Positions 22,700 through 29,586 of a DNA stretch of 29,586 nucleotides are shown piece after piece. A program made the position numbers and the translations under genes. This DNA is from CAZDQL01 sp964507325. GTDB taxonomy: Bacteria > Planctomycetota > UBA1135 > GCA-002686595. The notes beneath the pieces are model-generated. The model did not search any database, was not told the DNA's origin, and saw only the letters and a list, made by a program, of their open reading frames with translations. The stretch is from positions 1 through 29,586 of the forward strand of contig CAZDQL010000081.1 of NCBI GenBank assembly GCA_964507325.1, given 5' to 3'. Position 1 is the first letter of the stretch, and each line of letters opens with the position of its first letter.

Positions 22700-23890
22700 T
22701 CAGGCCCTCTTGCGCTCCGGGTCGAAGAAGGGTCTGCCGACCACCGTGGCGGTGACCGTCTTGCGCACGTACTCGACGGTGACCTCGAACTTCAGTCGGC
22801 TGCCGAGGGCCCCGCAGGAGCTCTCCACGTCCGCCAACGCCAGGTTGCGCTTGAGGATCGGGGACCAGGCGCCGCTGGTGGCCTTGCCCACCTGCCGTCC
22901 CCGGCGTGCGTAGACCGGCACCGCGCTGCGCCAGGCGCCACTCGTGACCTCGGGTGGCAGGTCGTGTGCAGCGAAGAGCGCCTCGTACTCGTCCCAGTCG
23001 AGCTCCAGGCCCACCAGCTTGCGCCGCGGTCCCCGCGCCCACTCCTCCACCAGGGTGGCCTGCCCCACGAAGTCGCCGCGGCCGAGCTGGACGGTCCAGC
23101 CCAGACCCAGCTCGTAGGGCGTCGACTTGCGCGCTTCGATCGGGCAGTGGTGGGCACTCCAGTAGTCGACGCCGTTCATGATGAACCCCGCCTCGACGCG
23201 GGTGACGTCCATGGCGTCCAGGCCCGCCGGCTCGATGCCCCAGGGGCGTCCCGCCGCCATGACGCGGTCCCAGACCGTCAGGGCGTCCCCGGCGTCGGCC
23301 CAGATCTCGTAGCCCAGGTCGCCCGTGTACCCCGTGCGGGAGATCCACAGTGAAGAGCCGTCGATCGTGGCGCGGGAGGTGCGGAAGAAGGGCAGGTCGG
23401 CGATCTCGGGACCGGCGACCTCCGCCAGGATGGCCCGGGAGTTGGGGCCCTGCACGGATAGGGCCGCGATGCGCGCCGTGCTGTCCTCCAGCTCGAACTC
23501 GTAGCCGCGCGCATAGCGCTGGAACCAGGCCCAGTTCGGCTCCACCGCGGTCACGCGGTAGTGGTCCTCGTCGAGGCGCGAGACTGTGCCGTCGTCGATC
23601 ACCTTGCCCTCGTCGTCGCACCAACAGAGGTAGGTGACCTGGCCCACCTCGAGCCGGCGCACGTCCCGCACCATCACCCGCGCCAGGAAGGCCCCGGCGT
23701 CCCGCCCGCGGACCTCGTACTTGAAGAGGGGCGTGACGTCGATCAACCCCGCCGCGTGCCGGATGGCGAAGTACTCGCGGTCGTGGCTGGTGTCGTACGA
23801 GCGGACCGCGTGGTACCCGGCCCAGTCCTTCCACGCGAGCGAGCTGCACAGGGCCGAAGTCCGGGGGTGGAAGGGGGTGGGGATCGGCAT
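22700..23890 (-). CDS. GcvT-like aminomethyltransferase / folate-dependent demethylase
   Basis: This 396-residue protein belongs to the GcvT superfamily of tetrahydrofolate-binding enzymes, which includes glycine-cleavage T-protein, DmdA and LigM. It shows the folate-site aspartate in KVIDDGTVSRL, the SVQGPNSRAIL segment, SRTGYTGDLGYEIW, LDAMDVTRVEAGFIMNG and the C-terminal barrel (VYARRGRQVGKATSGAWSPI, LALADV). Bona fide GcvT has RTGYTGE; Asp replaces that Glu here. No gcvH or gcvP lies beside it; instead it leads an operon with two flavoproteins. A role in moving a one-carbon unit from a methylated amine or ether to folate therefore seems more likely than glycine cleavage. The ATG at 23890 (MPIPTPFHPRTSALC) gives a sensible N terminus, although the frame runs open to 24115 and no strong ribosome site is seen. 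Confidence 0.87.
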   Translation of the reverse strand: MPIPTPFHPRTSALCSSLAWKDWAGYHAVRSYDTSHDREYFAIRHAAGLIDVTPLFKYEVRGRDAGAFLARVMVRDVRRLEVGQVTYLCWCDDEGKVIDDGTVSRLDEDHYRVTAVEPNWAWFQRYARGYEFELEDSTARIAALSVQGPNSRAILAEVAGPEIADLPFFRTSRATIDGSSLWISRTGYTGDLGYEIWADAGDALTVWDRVMAAGRPWGIEPAGLDAMDVTRVEAGFIMNGVDYWSAHHCPIEARKSTPYELGLGWTVQLGRGDFVGQATLVEEWARGPRRKLVGLELDWDEYEALFAAHDLPPEVTSGAWRSAVPVYARRGRQVGKATSGAWSPILKRNLALADVESSCGALGSRLKFEVTVEYVRKTVTATVVGRPFFDPERKRA

Positions 23891-23981
23891 TGGGAAGGCG
23901 CCGCGGCGGATGGGGCGTTCTACCAGGCGTTCGCATTCCGAACAACTCAGGGGATTGGACCCGCGAGCCGATACACCAGGC

Positions 23982-24575
23982 ATGGTCCCCGCCCTGCTCT
24001 CCTTCGTGGCCCCCGCCCTCGCGGGGCTGATCGGCATGGCCCGCGAGGCGCCGGTCTTGCCCCTCGTCGAGTGGGAGGAGCTGGTGGCCCACTCCCACGA
24101 AGAGATCGGCCGCACGGTGCGCGTCTTCGTGCAGGTCGAGGGGCGCGTCGAGACCTGGGAGCCCTATCTGACGCGCTTCACGCCCCAGACCTACCTCGGC
24201 GTCCGCGGTTGGTCGGACGCGCAGATGCCCTGGCTGGAGGTGGACTACCGCCACCCGCGGGTGCACCTCTTCGCGCGCCGGGATCGCGCCGTGGCGCGCC
24301 GCTTCGAGGCCGCTCGGCCCCACGATCGCCTGACGGTGGCCTGCGTGGTGCGCGGGATCTTCGCCGGTCGGGTTTGGGTCGAAGCGCTCGGCGCGCGGCC
24401 CACCCGCGAGTCGGTGCCGGAGGGGACGGTGCTGCACGCGGAGAAAGCCCTGGACCTCCTCCGACGTGAGGCCCCGGGGATGGCTCGCGAGCAGCTGGAG
24501 CGGGCCCTGGCGGCGCCCCTGCCGCGGCGGGCACGGGAGGCGCTCGAGGCGCTCCGGGATCGAATCCGGGTCTAG
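23982..24575 (+). CDS. Small exported or membrane-anchored protein of unknown function
   Basis: I do not recognise this 197-residue protein. It begins with a hydrophobic stretch (MVPALLSFVAPALAGLIGMA) that could be a signal peptide or anchor. The next part has alternating beta-like segments (GRTVRVFVQVEGRVETW, TVACVVRGIFAGRVWVEALG) that recall an OB-fold, which is speculative. The C terminus is helical and charged (EKALDLLRREAPGMAREQLE, RAREALEALRDRIRV). It diverges from the GcvT-like gene. The open frame extends upstream to 23634 but overlaps that gene; ATG 23982 is the first that avoids the overlap, with only a weak AGG before it. Its stop codon TAG (24573-24575) is formed by the first bases of the 164-bp palindromic element, so the original C terminus may have been altered by insertion. 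Confidence 0.65.
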   Translation: MVPALLSFVAPALAGLIGMAREAPVLPLVEWEELVAHSHEEIGRTVRVFVQVEGRVETWEPYLTRFTPQTYLGVRGWSDAQMPWLEVDYRHPRVHLFARRDRAVARRFEAARPHDRLTVACVVRGIFAGRVWVEALGARPTRESVPEGTVLHAEKALDLLRREAPGMAREQLERALAAPLPRRAREALEALRDRIRV

Positions 24576-24736
24576 GACCTGTCCCAGAACCTGTCAGTGA
24601 CGGATTCCACCGTCCTGCACCTCCTGGCGGCGTTGCTCCTCCTCGGCGTATCACCCAATACGCAGTCGTCGTCGCGCCTTGCCAGGCGGCGCATGCCGGT
24701 GGAATCCGCCGCTGACAGGTTCTGGGACAGGTCCTA
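24573..24736. repeat. 164-bp gapless palindromic element with 40-bp arms (MITE-like)
   Basis: The outer arms 24573-24612 and 24697-24736 are reverse complements at 38 of 40 positions. The interior remains in register: many bases pair symmetrically and the tip has GCGTAT (24646-24651) with ATACGC (24658-24663), centred on the same point, 24654.5. The whole element can therefore fold as one hairpin. Both ends read TA (TAGGACC ... GGTCCTA), as expected for an insertion into a TA target by an IS630/Tc1-type transposase, but no transposase is encoded here. The left end supplies the stop codon of the preceding gene; the right end is 10 bp from the icmF start. Confidence 0.75.
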
Positions 24737-24746
24737 AACTCCCCGG

Positions 24747-27700
24747 ATGGCCGACGCCACCAGCGCTCACTACGAGCCCACCCACCACGTCCGCATCGTC
24801 ACCGCCGCGTCCCTCTACGACGGGCACGACGCCGCGATCAACGTCATGCGGCGGCTGCTGCAGGCCAGCGGCGCGGAGGTGATCCACCTGGGTCACAACC
24901 GCTCGGTGATGGAGATCGTCGACTGCGCCATCCAGGAGGACGCGCAGGCGATCGCGGTCTCCTCCTATCAGGGCGGGCACGTGGAGTACTTCAAGTACAT
25001 GGTCGACCTCCTGCGCGAGCGGGGTGCGCCGATCAAGGTCTTCGGCGGGGGGGGTGGCACGATCCTGCCCGAGGAGCTCGACGAGCTGCACGCCGCCGGC
25101 GTCGAACGCCTCTACTCCCCCGACGACGGGCGCGAAATGGGTCTGCAGGGGATGATCGACGACCTGTTGCGCCGCTGCGACCACGAGACCGAGTGTGGGC
25201 CGCTCGACGAGGTGGCGCAACGCGTGGCGGACCGCGATCCCCAGGCTGTGGGGCGCATGATCACCCGGGCGGAGAACCACCCGGAAGAGGCCGATCGGCT
25301 GCGGGCCGCCCTGGCGGAGTTCGGCCGCGACGGGCAGGTGCCCGTGTTGGGGATCACCGGCACCGGCGGCGCGGGCAAGTCCTCCCTGGTGGACGAGCTG
25401 GTGCGACGCTTCCTCTTCGACTTCGAGGACAAGACCCTGGCGGTCATCTCGGTCGATCCCACGCGCCGGCGCGGAGGCGGAGCCCTGCTCGGCGACCGCA
25501 TCCGCATGAACGCCATCGACGACCCGCGCGTCTACGTGCGCTCCCTGGCCACGCGCCAGTCCAACCTGGCGCTGTCGCGCTACGTCCAGGACGCGATCGA
25601 CATCTGCAAGGCGGCGGGCTACGAACTGATCGTCGTCGAGACCTCCGGCATCGGCCAGTCCGACACCGAGATCGTGGACCACTGCGACGTGTCGCTCTAC
25701 GTGATGACGGCCGAGTACGGCGCGGCCACCCAGCTCGAGAAGATCGACATGCTGGACTTCGCCGACCTGATCGCCATCAACAAGTTCGACAAGCGCGGCT
25801 CCCTCGACGCCCTGCGGGACGTGCGCAAGCAGGTGCGCCGCAACCGGGTGGACTTCGAGTGCCCCGACGAGGAGCTCCCCGTCCACGGCACCATCGCCTC
25901 CCAGTTCAACGACCCGGGCACCAACCAGCTGTACCGGGCCGTCATGCAGGCCCTGGCGGAGAAGACCGGTGCCGACCTGCGCCCCCAGAGCCCGTTGGTG
26001 GAGGGGGGGGACGGAGCCCACGGCGTGATCCCCCCCGAGCGCGTGCGCTACCTGGCGAAGATCGCCGAGAGCTCCCGCACCCACGACGACTTCGTCGCCG
26101 AGCAGTGCGCCATCGCCCGCCGCATGCAGGCGCTCTACGAGTCGATCGCCCAGTTGCGCGGCGCGTCCTTGGAGGACACGACGCCGGCCCCGGTGGTCGA
26201 GCACGAGCAAGGGGAGTCGGAGGTCGTGTCGGAGCTGATCGAGCGCTACGCCGAGCTGGAGCAGCGCCTGGATCGCGACTGCGCGCGCGCCCTGCGCGCC
26301 TGGCCCGAGACGCGCGCGCGCTACGCGAGCGAGGTCTACTCCTACCAGGTGCGCGACAAGGTCCTCGAGCAGCCCCTGACCCGCGACTCCCTCTCCGGCA
26401 CCTCGATCCCGCGCGTCTGCCTGCCCGCCTACGCCGGCTGGGGGGACCTGCTGCGCTGGAACCTGCGCGAGAACGCCCCCGGGCACTACCCCTTCTCCGC
26501 CGGGGTCTTCCCCCTCAAGCGCCAGGGCGAGGACCCGGCGCGCATGTTCGCCGGCGAGGGTGGGCCCGAGCGCACCAACCGCCGCTTCCACTACGTGTCG
26601 GCGGGCATGCCCGCCGTGCGCCTCTCGACCGCCTTCGACTCGGTCACCCTCTACGGCGAGGATCCCCACCGGCGCCCCGACATCTACGGCAAGATCGGGA
26701 ACTCGGGGGTGCAGATCGCCACCGTGGACGACGCCAAGAAGCTCTACTCCGGCTTCGACCTGACGGCGCCCAACACGTCGGTGTCGATGACGATCAACGG
26801 TCCCGCTCCGATGATGCTGGCCTTCTTCATGAACGCCGCCATCGATCAGCAGTGCGAGCTCCATATCGCCGAGCAGGGGCTCGAGGAGGAGGTGGAGCGC
26901 AAGATCGACGAGATCTACGCCGCCCTCGGTCAGCCGCGGCCGCACTACCGGGGCGAGCTGCCGCCGGGTCACAACGGGCTGGGGCTGCGCTTGCTCGGGG
27001 TCACCGGCGACCAGGTGCTCGAGCGCGAGGTCTACGACGAGATCGCCGCCCGCACCCTGGCGCGGGTGCGCGGCACGGTGCAGGCGGACATCCTCAAGGA
27101 GGACCAGGCCCAGAACACCTGCATCTTCTCCACCGAGTTCGCCCTGCGCATGATGGGCGACGTCCAGCAGCACTTCATCGACCGCGGGGTGCGCAACTTC
27201 TACTCCGTCTCGATCTCCGGCTACCACATCGCCGAGGCGGGGGCCAACCCGGTCACCCAGCTCGCCTTCACCCTCTCCAACGGCTTCACCTACGTGGAGT
27301 ACTACCTCTCGCGGGGGATGGCGATCGACGACTTCGCGCCCAACCTGTCCTTCTTCTTCTCCAACGGGTTGGACCCCGAGTACGCCGTGATCGGGCGCGT
27401 GGCGCGGCGCATCTGGGCGCGGGCGATGAGCCGCCTCTACGGCGGGAACGAGCGCAGCCAGAAGCTCAAGTACCACATCCAGACCAGCGGCCGCTCCCTG
27501 CACGCGCAGGAGATATCCTTCAACGACATCCGCACCACGTTGCAGGCGCTCTACGCGATCTACGACAACTGCAACTCGCTGCACACCAACGCCTACGACG
27601 AGGCGATCACCACGCCCACCGAGGAGAGCGTGCGCCGCGCCCTGGCGATCCAGCTCATCATCAACCGCGAGCTGGGCTTGACCGGCAACGAGAACCCCCT

Positions 27701-28169
27701 GCAGGGCTCCTTCGCCATCGAGGAGCTGACCGACCTGGTGGAGGAGGCGGTCCTGAAGGAGTTCGAGGCGATCTCCGAGCGCGACGGCGTCCTGGGGGCG
27801 ATGGAGCGCATGTACCAGCGCTCGAAGATCCAGGAGGAGTCCCTGCTCTACGAGACGCTGAAGCACTCCGGCGAGCTGCCCATCGTGGGGGTCAACACCT
27901 TCCTCGACCCCGCCGGCTCGCCGACCAGCATCCCCGACGAGGTGATCCGCTCCACCGAGGAGGAGAAGGAGTTCGCCATCAGCACCCGCGAAGCCTTCCA
28001 AGCGCGCAACGCCGCCGTCGCGCCGGACGCCTTGCGCCACCTGCAGGAGACCGCCATCTCCGGTGGAAACGTCTTTGCCGAGCTGATGGAGTGCGCCAAG
28101 GTGTGCAGCCTGGGGCAGATGTCGGGCGCGCTCTACCAGGTGGGTGGACGCTACCGGCGCAACATGTGA
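24747..28169 (+). CDS. icmF: Fused isobutyryl-CoA mutase IcmF (B12 domain + G-protein chaperone + mutase)
   Basis: IcmF is a cytoplasmic adenosylcobalamin enzyme that interconverts isobutyryl-CoA and n-butyryl-CoA by carbon-skeleton rearrangement; some relatives act on other branched acyl-CoAs. The 1140-residue protein has the fused order expected. The B12-binding domain comes first (about 13-150), with cobalt-ligand H27 in LYDGHDAAINVMRR, VSSYQGGH and FGGGGGTI. The MeaB-like GTPase follows (about 195-480), with P-loop GITGTGGAGKSS near 202, SVDPTRRRGGGALLGDR, ETSGIGQSD and INKFDKRG near 344. The acyl-CoA mutase barrel (about 550-1100) has YPFSAGVFPLKR, DIYGKIGNSGVQIATVDDAK, SISGYHIAEAGANP near 822 and FFFSNGLDPEYA. 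Length matches known IcmF of about 1,090-1,140 residues. The start lies 10 bp after the palindromic element with no good Shine-Dalgarno, so expression may depend on that element. Confidence 0.95.
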   Translation: MADATSAHYEPTHHVRIVTAASLYDGHDAAINVMRRLLQASGAEVIHLGHNRSVMEIVDCAIQEDAQAIAVSSYQGGHVEYFKYMVDLLRERGAPIKVFGGGGGTILPEELDELHAAGVERLYSPDDGREMGLQGMIDDLLRRCDHETECGPLDEVAQRVADRDPQAVGRMITRAENHPEEADRLRAALAEFGRDGQVPVLGITGTGGAGKSSLVDELVRRFLFDFEDKTLAVISVDPTRRRGGGALLGDRIRMNAIDDPRVYVRSLATRQSNLALSRYVQDAIDICKAAGYELIVVETSGIGQSDTEIVDHCDVSLYVMTAEYGAATQLEKIDMLDFADLIAINKFDKRGSLDALRDVRKQVRRNRVDFECPDEELPVHGTIASQFNDPGTNQLYRAVMQALAEKTGADLRPQSPLVEGGDGAHGVIPPERVRYLAKIAESSRTHDDFVAEQCAIARRMQALYESIAQLRGASLEDTTPAPVVEHEQGESEVVSELIERYAELEQRLDRDCARALRAWPETRARYASEVYSYQVRDKVLEQPLTRDSLSGTSIPRVCLPAYAGWGDLLRWNLRENAPGHYPFSAGVFPLKRQGEDPARMFAGEGGPERTNRRFHYVSAGMPAVRLSTAFDSVTLYGEDPHRRPDIYGKIGNSGVQIATVDDAKKLYSGFDLTAPNTSVSMTINGPAPMMLAFFMNAAIDQQCELHIAEQGLEEEVERKIDEIYAALGQPRPHYRGELPPGHNGLGLRLLGVTGDQVLEREVYDEIAARTLARVRGTVQADILKEDQAQNTCIFSTEFALRMMGDVQQHFIDRGVRNFYSVSISGYHIAEAGANPVTQLAFTLSNGFTYVEYYLSRGMAIDDFAPNLSFFFSNGLDPEYAVIGRVARRIWARAMSRLYGGNERSQKLKYHIQTSGRSLHAQEISFNDIRTTLQALYAIYDNCNSLHTNAYDEAITTPTEESVRRALAIQLIINRELGLTGNENPLQGSFAIEELTDLVEEAVLKEFEAISERDGVLGAMERMYQRSKIQEESLLYETLKHSGELPIVGVNTFLDPAGSPTSIPDEVIRSTEEEKEFAISTREAFQARNAAVAPDALRHLQETAISGGNVFAELMECAKVCSLGQMSGALYQVGGRYRRNM

Positions 28170-28423
28170 GCGGCGAGGGCGAAGGGTCCAGGAACTCGGG
28201 TCTCGGCGGAGGCGGAGTCGGGGAGGCAGGGCGGGTGAGAGAGTCTCTCGCCGGTTCATCATCGCACCTTCCCATGGGGTTGCCGATCGATGATGGCAGG
28301 CCTGCAATCCGCATGTGGTTCGCTCCGGAGCGGGAATCGACGAGAATCTGTGAACGCTGGTGCGGCCCGCTCGACCTGAGGGGACCGGCGGCCCTCCGGG
28401 GCCGGAAACGCCCGGATCGAGCC
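28170..28423. other. Intergenic region between icmF and the ECF sigma gene
   Basis: About 250 bp without a recognisable gene. It holds a hairpin at 28234-28252 and an 8-bp inverted repeat, CATCATCG (28257-28264) with CGATGATG (28288-28295), which could be an operator or part of the sigma-gene leader. A GGAAC at 28191 has no partner at ECF-promoter spacing. Confidence 0.5.
28234..28252 (+). terminator. Possible terminator hairpin after icmF
   Basis: GGTGAGAG (28234-28241) pairs with CTCTCGCC (28245-28252), with one G-U pair and a 3-nt loop, 65 nt past the icmF stop. It is followed by CGGTTCATC, which is not a real T-run, so intrinsic termination is uncertain. Confidence 0.35.
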
Positions 28424-29002
28424 ATGGACCACGAAATGACCACTCCGTCCCCGCCCCCCGCCCGCGAGCGGATGCTGGACGAGCTCCTCGTGATCCGGGT
28501 TCAGGAGGGCAGCCGGGTGGCGTTCGAGCAGCTCGTTACGCGATGGCAGGACCGCCTCTGGCGTCACGCATATCGCCTGACCGGCCGTGAGGACGCCGCC
28601 TGGGACGTGATGCAGGACAGCTGGATGCGAGTCACGTGCGGCCTCACGCGGTTGCGCGATCCGAGCTCGTTCCCGCGGTGGGCCTACACGATCGTCACCC
28701 GCGCCGCGACCGACCAGCTGCGGCATGGCGATCGGGAGGAGGCGACTTCCCCCGCGTCGATCAACGTGCAGGCCACGGACGACGTGGAGCGGGTTGAGCA
28801 CGAGGAGGCGGTGGCGATGCTGCGCGCTGCCCTCCGCGAGCTACCGCGGGAGCAGCGCGTGCTCCTGTCCCTTCGCTACCTCGAGAGCTTCCAGCTCTGG
28901 GAGCTCGCCGAGATCCTCGACGTGCCCGAGGGCACCGTGAAGTCCCGTCTCCACCACGCCCGCAACCGATTGAAGGAAACCCTCGAGAGGAAACTGCGAT
29001 GA
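28424..29002 (+). CDS. ECF-subfamily RNA polymerase sigma factor
   Basis: This 192-residue protein is a group 4 (ECF) sigma factor that directs RNA polymerase to a specific regulon. Region 2 spans about 27-95 (GSRVAFEQLVTRWQDRLWRH, REDAAWDVMQDSWMRV, FPRWAYTIVTRAATDQLR). Region 4 spans about 128-188 (LRELPREQRVLLSLRYLESF, WELAEILDVPEGTVKSRLHH). The ATG at 28424 (MDHEMTTPSP) is chosen; another ATG four codons later is also possible, and neither has a strong ribosome site. The frame is open far upstream only because it runs antisense-like through icmF. The stop overlaps the start of the next gene as ATGA, so the sigma factor and the DUF6768-like membrane protein are translationally coupled. No classical anti-sigma (zinc-finger) gene is present. 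Confidence 0.93.
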   Translation: MDHEMTTPSPPPARERMLDELLVIRVQEGSRVAFEQLVTRWQDRLWRHAYRLTGREDAAWDVMQDSWMRVTCGLTRLRDPSSFPRWAYTIVTRAATDQLRHGDREEATSPASINVQATDDVERVEHEEAVAMLRAALRELPREQRVLLSLRYLESFQLWELAEILDVPEGTVKSRLHHARNRLKETLERKLR

Positions 29003-29361
29003 GCGAGTTCAAGGAAATGATCAAGGAGGCCTTCCTGGGCGAGGAACCCTACGACCCCTCCCCGGGCCGCGCCGTGATCGAAGAGGCCATCCGCAAGTTC
29101 GAGCGCCGCGACCGCACCCTGCGGTTCCTGATGTGGTTCGTGATCGCCTTCTGGGTGGCGATGGGAATCTGGGCCGCTTGGAGTTTCTGGCGCGCGGATT
29201 CGGAGACGAGCACGAAGATGCTGCTCCTTTACACCGCCGCCTTCCTGTTTGCCGCCCAGGCCGTCGGCTGGGCCAAGATGTTCCTCTTCAGCATCCAGAA
29301 GGACCTGAGCGTCCTGAAGGAGCTGAAGCGGGTGCAGCTCACGCTGCTCGAGGGGCGGTGA
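28999..29361 (+). CDS. DUF6768-like two-helix membrane protein
   Basis: This 120-residue protein has a charged N terminus (MSEFKEMIKEAFLGEE), an amphipathic stretch (VIEEAIRKFERRDRTLRF), two transmembrane helices at about 42-64 (RFLMWFVIAFWVAMGIWAAW) and 73-96 (KMLLLYTAAFLFAAQAVGWA), and a cytoplasmic helix (DLSVLKELKRVQLTLLEGR). It resembles the small planctomycete family I know as DUF6768, commonly found after ECF sigma genes; its function is not established. The overlap with the sigma stop (ATGA) supports a functional pair. It might act as a membrane partner or anti-sigma-like regulator, but this is inference. The family name is given from memory of the layout. Confidence 0.8.
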   Translation: MSEFKEMIKEAFLGEEPYDPSPGRAVIEEAIRKFERRDRTLRFLMWFVIAFWVAMGIWAAWSFWRADSETSTKMLLLYTAAFLFAAQAVGWAKMFLFSIQKDLSVLKELKRVQLTLLEGR

Positions 29362-29586
29362 TCCTGACTGATACGCGTCAACTGACCCTCCACCGAAGCG
29401 GGGGAGGGTCAGTTGGTAGCGGCGGGCGGCGAGTGCCACATAGGTGCCACTTCGAGCGCCGGAATCTGCGGGAATCGGGGGTGGATGGCGGCGCCATCGG
29501 GGCCAAGTGGACCGCATGCTGACTGCAAGCGGCACGACGACGAATCGCCTCATCGTCGCGGCATCAGGAGTGGGCGGGGCTAGACG
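29362..29586. other. Non-coding right edge of the window
   Basis: These 225 bp contain no recognisable gene. They hold the 13-bp inverted repeat at 29379-29415, a short direct repeat (TGCCAC at about 29435 and 29446) and a small GATGGC/GCCATC hairpin near 29490. The next gene would lie beyond the edge. Confidence 0.5.
29379..29415. terminator. 13-bp perfect inverted repeat after the sigma/DUF6768 pair
   Basis: CAACTGACCCTCC (29379-29391) and GGAGGGTCAGTTG (29403-29415) are perfect complements around an 11-nt loop, 18 nt past the stop codon. There is no T-run. The following GTAGCGGC resembles the bases after the right arm of the 12373-12572 element, so it could be a REP-like repeat as well as a 3' hairpin. 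Confidence 0.5.

Noticed and set aside
22700..23890. Glycine cleavage operon with a glycine riboswitch
   Set aside because: No gcvH/gcvP beside it, and the 91-bp leader is too short and shows no riboswitch-like pattern.
21087..24437. 1116-codon fusion of the flavoprotein with upstream sequence
   Set aside because: The first ~580 codons are a wrong-frame reading of the GcvT-like gene; the flavoprotein has its own start and ribosome site at 22697.
28191..28219. GGAAC ... GTC as an autoregulated ECF promoter before the sigma gene
   Set aside because: The spacer is 21 nt, against the usual 16-17.
24651..28307. 1218-codon open frame on the minus strand
   Set aside because: It is the antisense of icmF, caused by high GC codon bias; its translation is low-complexity and has no domains.
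25193..29002. 1269-codon plus-strand frame ending in the sigma factor
   Set aside because: Only the last 192 codons make a protein; the remainder is an out-of-frame arginine-rich reading of icmF.

Overview
The window is about 29.6 kb of very GC-rich bacterial DNA with densely packed genes. It most likely comes from the Planctomycetota. The main clues are large secreted FG-GAP/VCBS repeat proteins with C-terminal domains typical of that phylum, a short 'DCDANNVPD' type linker, an ECF sigma factor paired with a DUF6768-like membrane protein, and a propeller sensor kinase. This assignment rests on recognised families, not on a phylogenetic marker. Most genes lie on the minus strand. No rRNA, tRNA, CRISPR array, transposase or phage gene was seen.

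Layout. (1) 1-3361, minus: two tandem paralogous secreted proteins, each with seven VCBS/FG-GAP repeats followed by a C-type-lectin-like domain; the downstream copy runs off the left edge. (2) 3755-12194, minus: a run reading clpB, yigZ-like, a 1106-residue propeller/PAS/HWE-type sensor kinase, a CBS-pair protein and an MscS-type channel, which looks like a stress or envelope cluster. A good sigma-54 (-24/-12) match lies just before clpB, and an AT-rich palindrome separates the CBS gene from mscS. (3) 12195-12645: a gene-free stretch holding a 200-bp element bounded by 27-bp inverted repeats. (4) 12646-13506, plus: a secreted TIM-barrel sugar isomerase-like protein. (5) 16026-13552, minus: pdxJ, dapA and a TrmB-like regulator, tightly spaced. 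(6) 16146-16706, plus: rsmD. (7) 17956-16733, minus: an MTH1187-type thiamine-binding protein and an EamA transporter. (8) 18080-19498, plus: a secreted FG-GAP protein interrupted by one in-frame UGA. (9) 23890-19549, minus: a GcvT-like folate-dependent enzyme and two PYROXD2/CrtI-like flavoproteins, each separated by 2 nt. (10) 23982-28169, plus: a small secreted protein of unknown function, a 164-bp perfectly centred palindromic element, and icmF, a fused B12-dependent acyl-CoA mutase with its G-protein chaperone. (11) 28424-29361, plus: an ECF sigma factor overlapping a DUF6768-like membrane protein.

Most notable points. The UGA at codon 112 of the FG-GAP gene has an open frame of 360 codons after it and is followed at SECIS-like distance by a hairpin with a GGUCU loop; selenocysteine recoding, a recent nonsense mutation and a sequencing error are all possible. 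The 164-bp palindrome is MITE-like, supplies the stop codon of the gene before it and ends 10 bp before the icmF start. The GcvT plus twin-flavoprotein operon may be an uncharacterised demethylation or C1 pathway.
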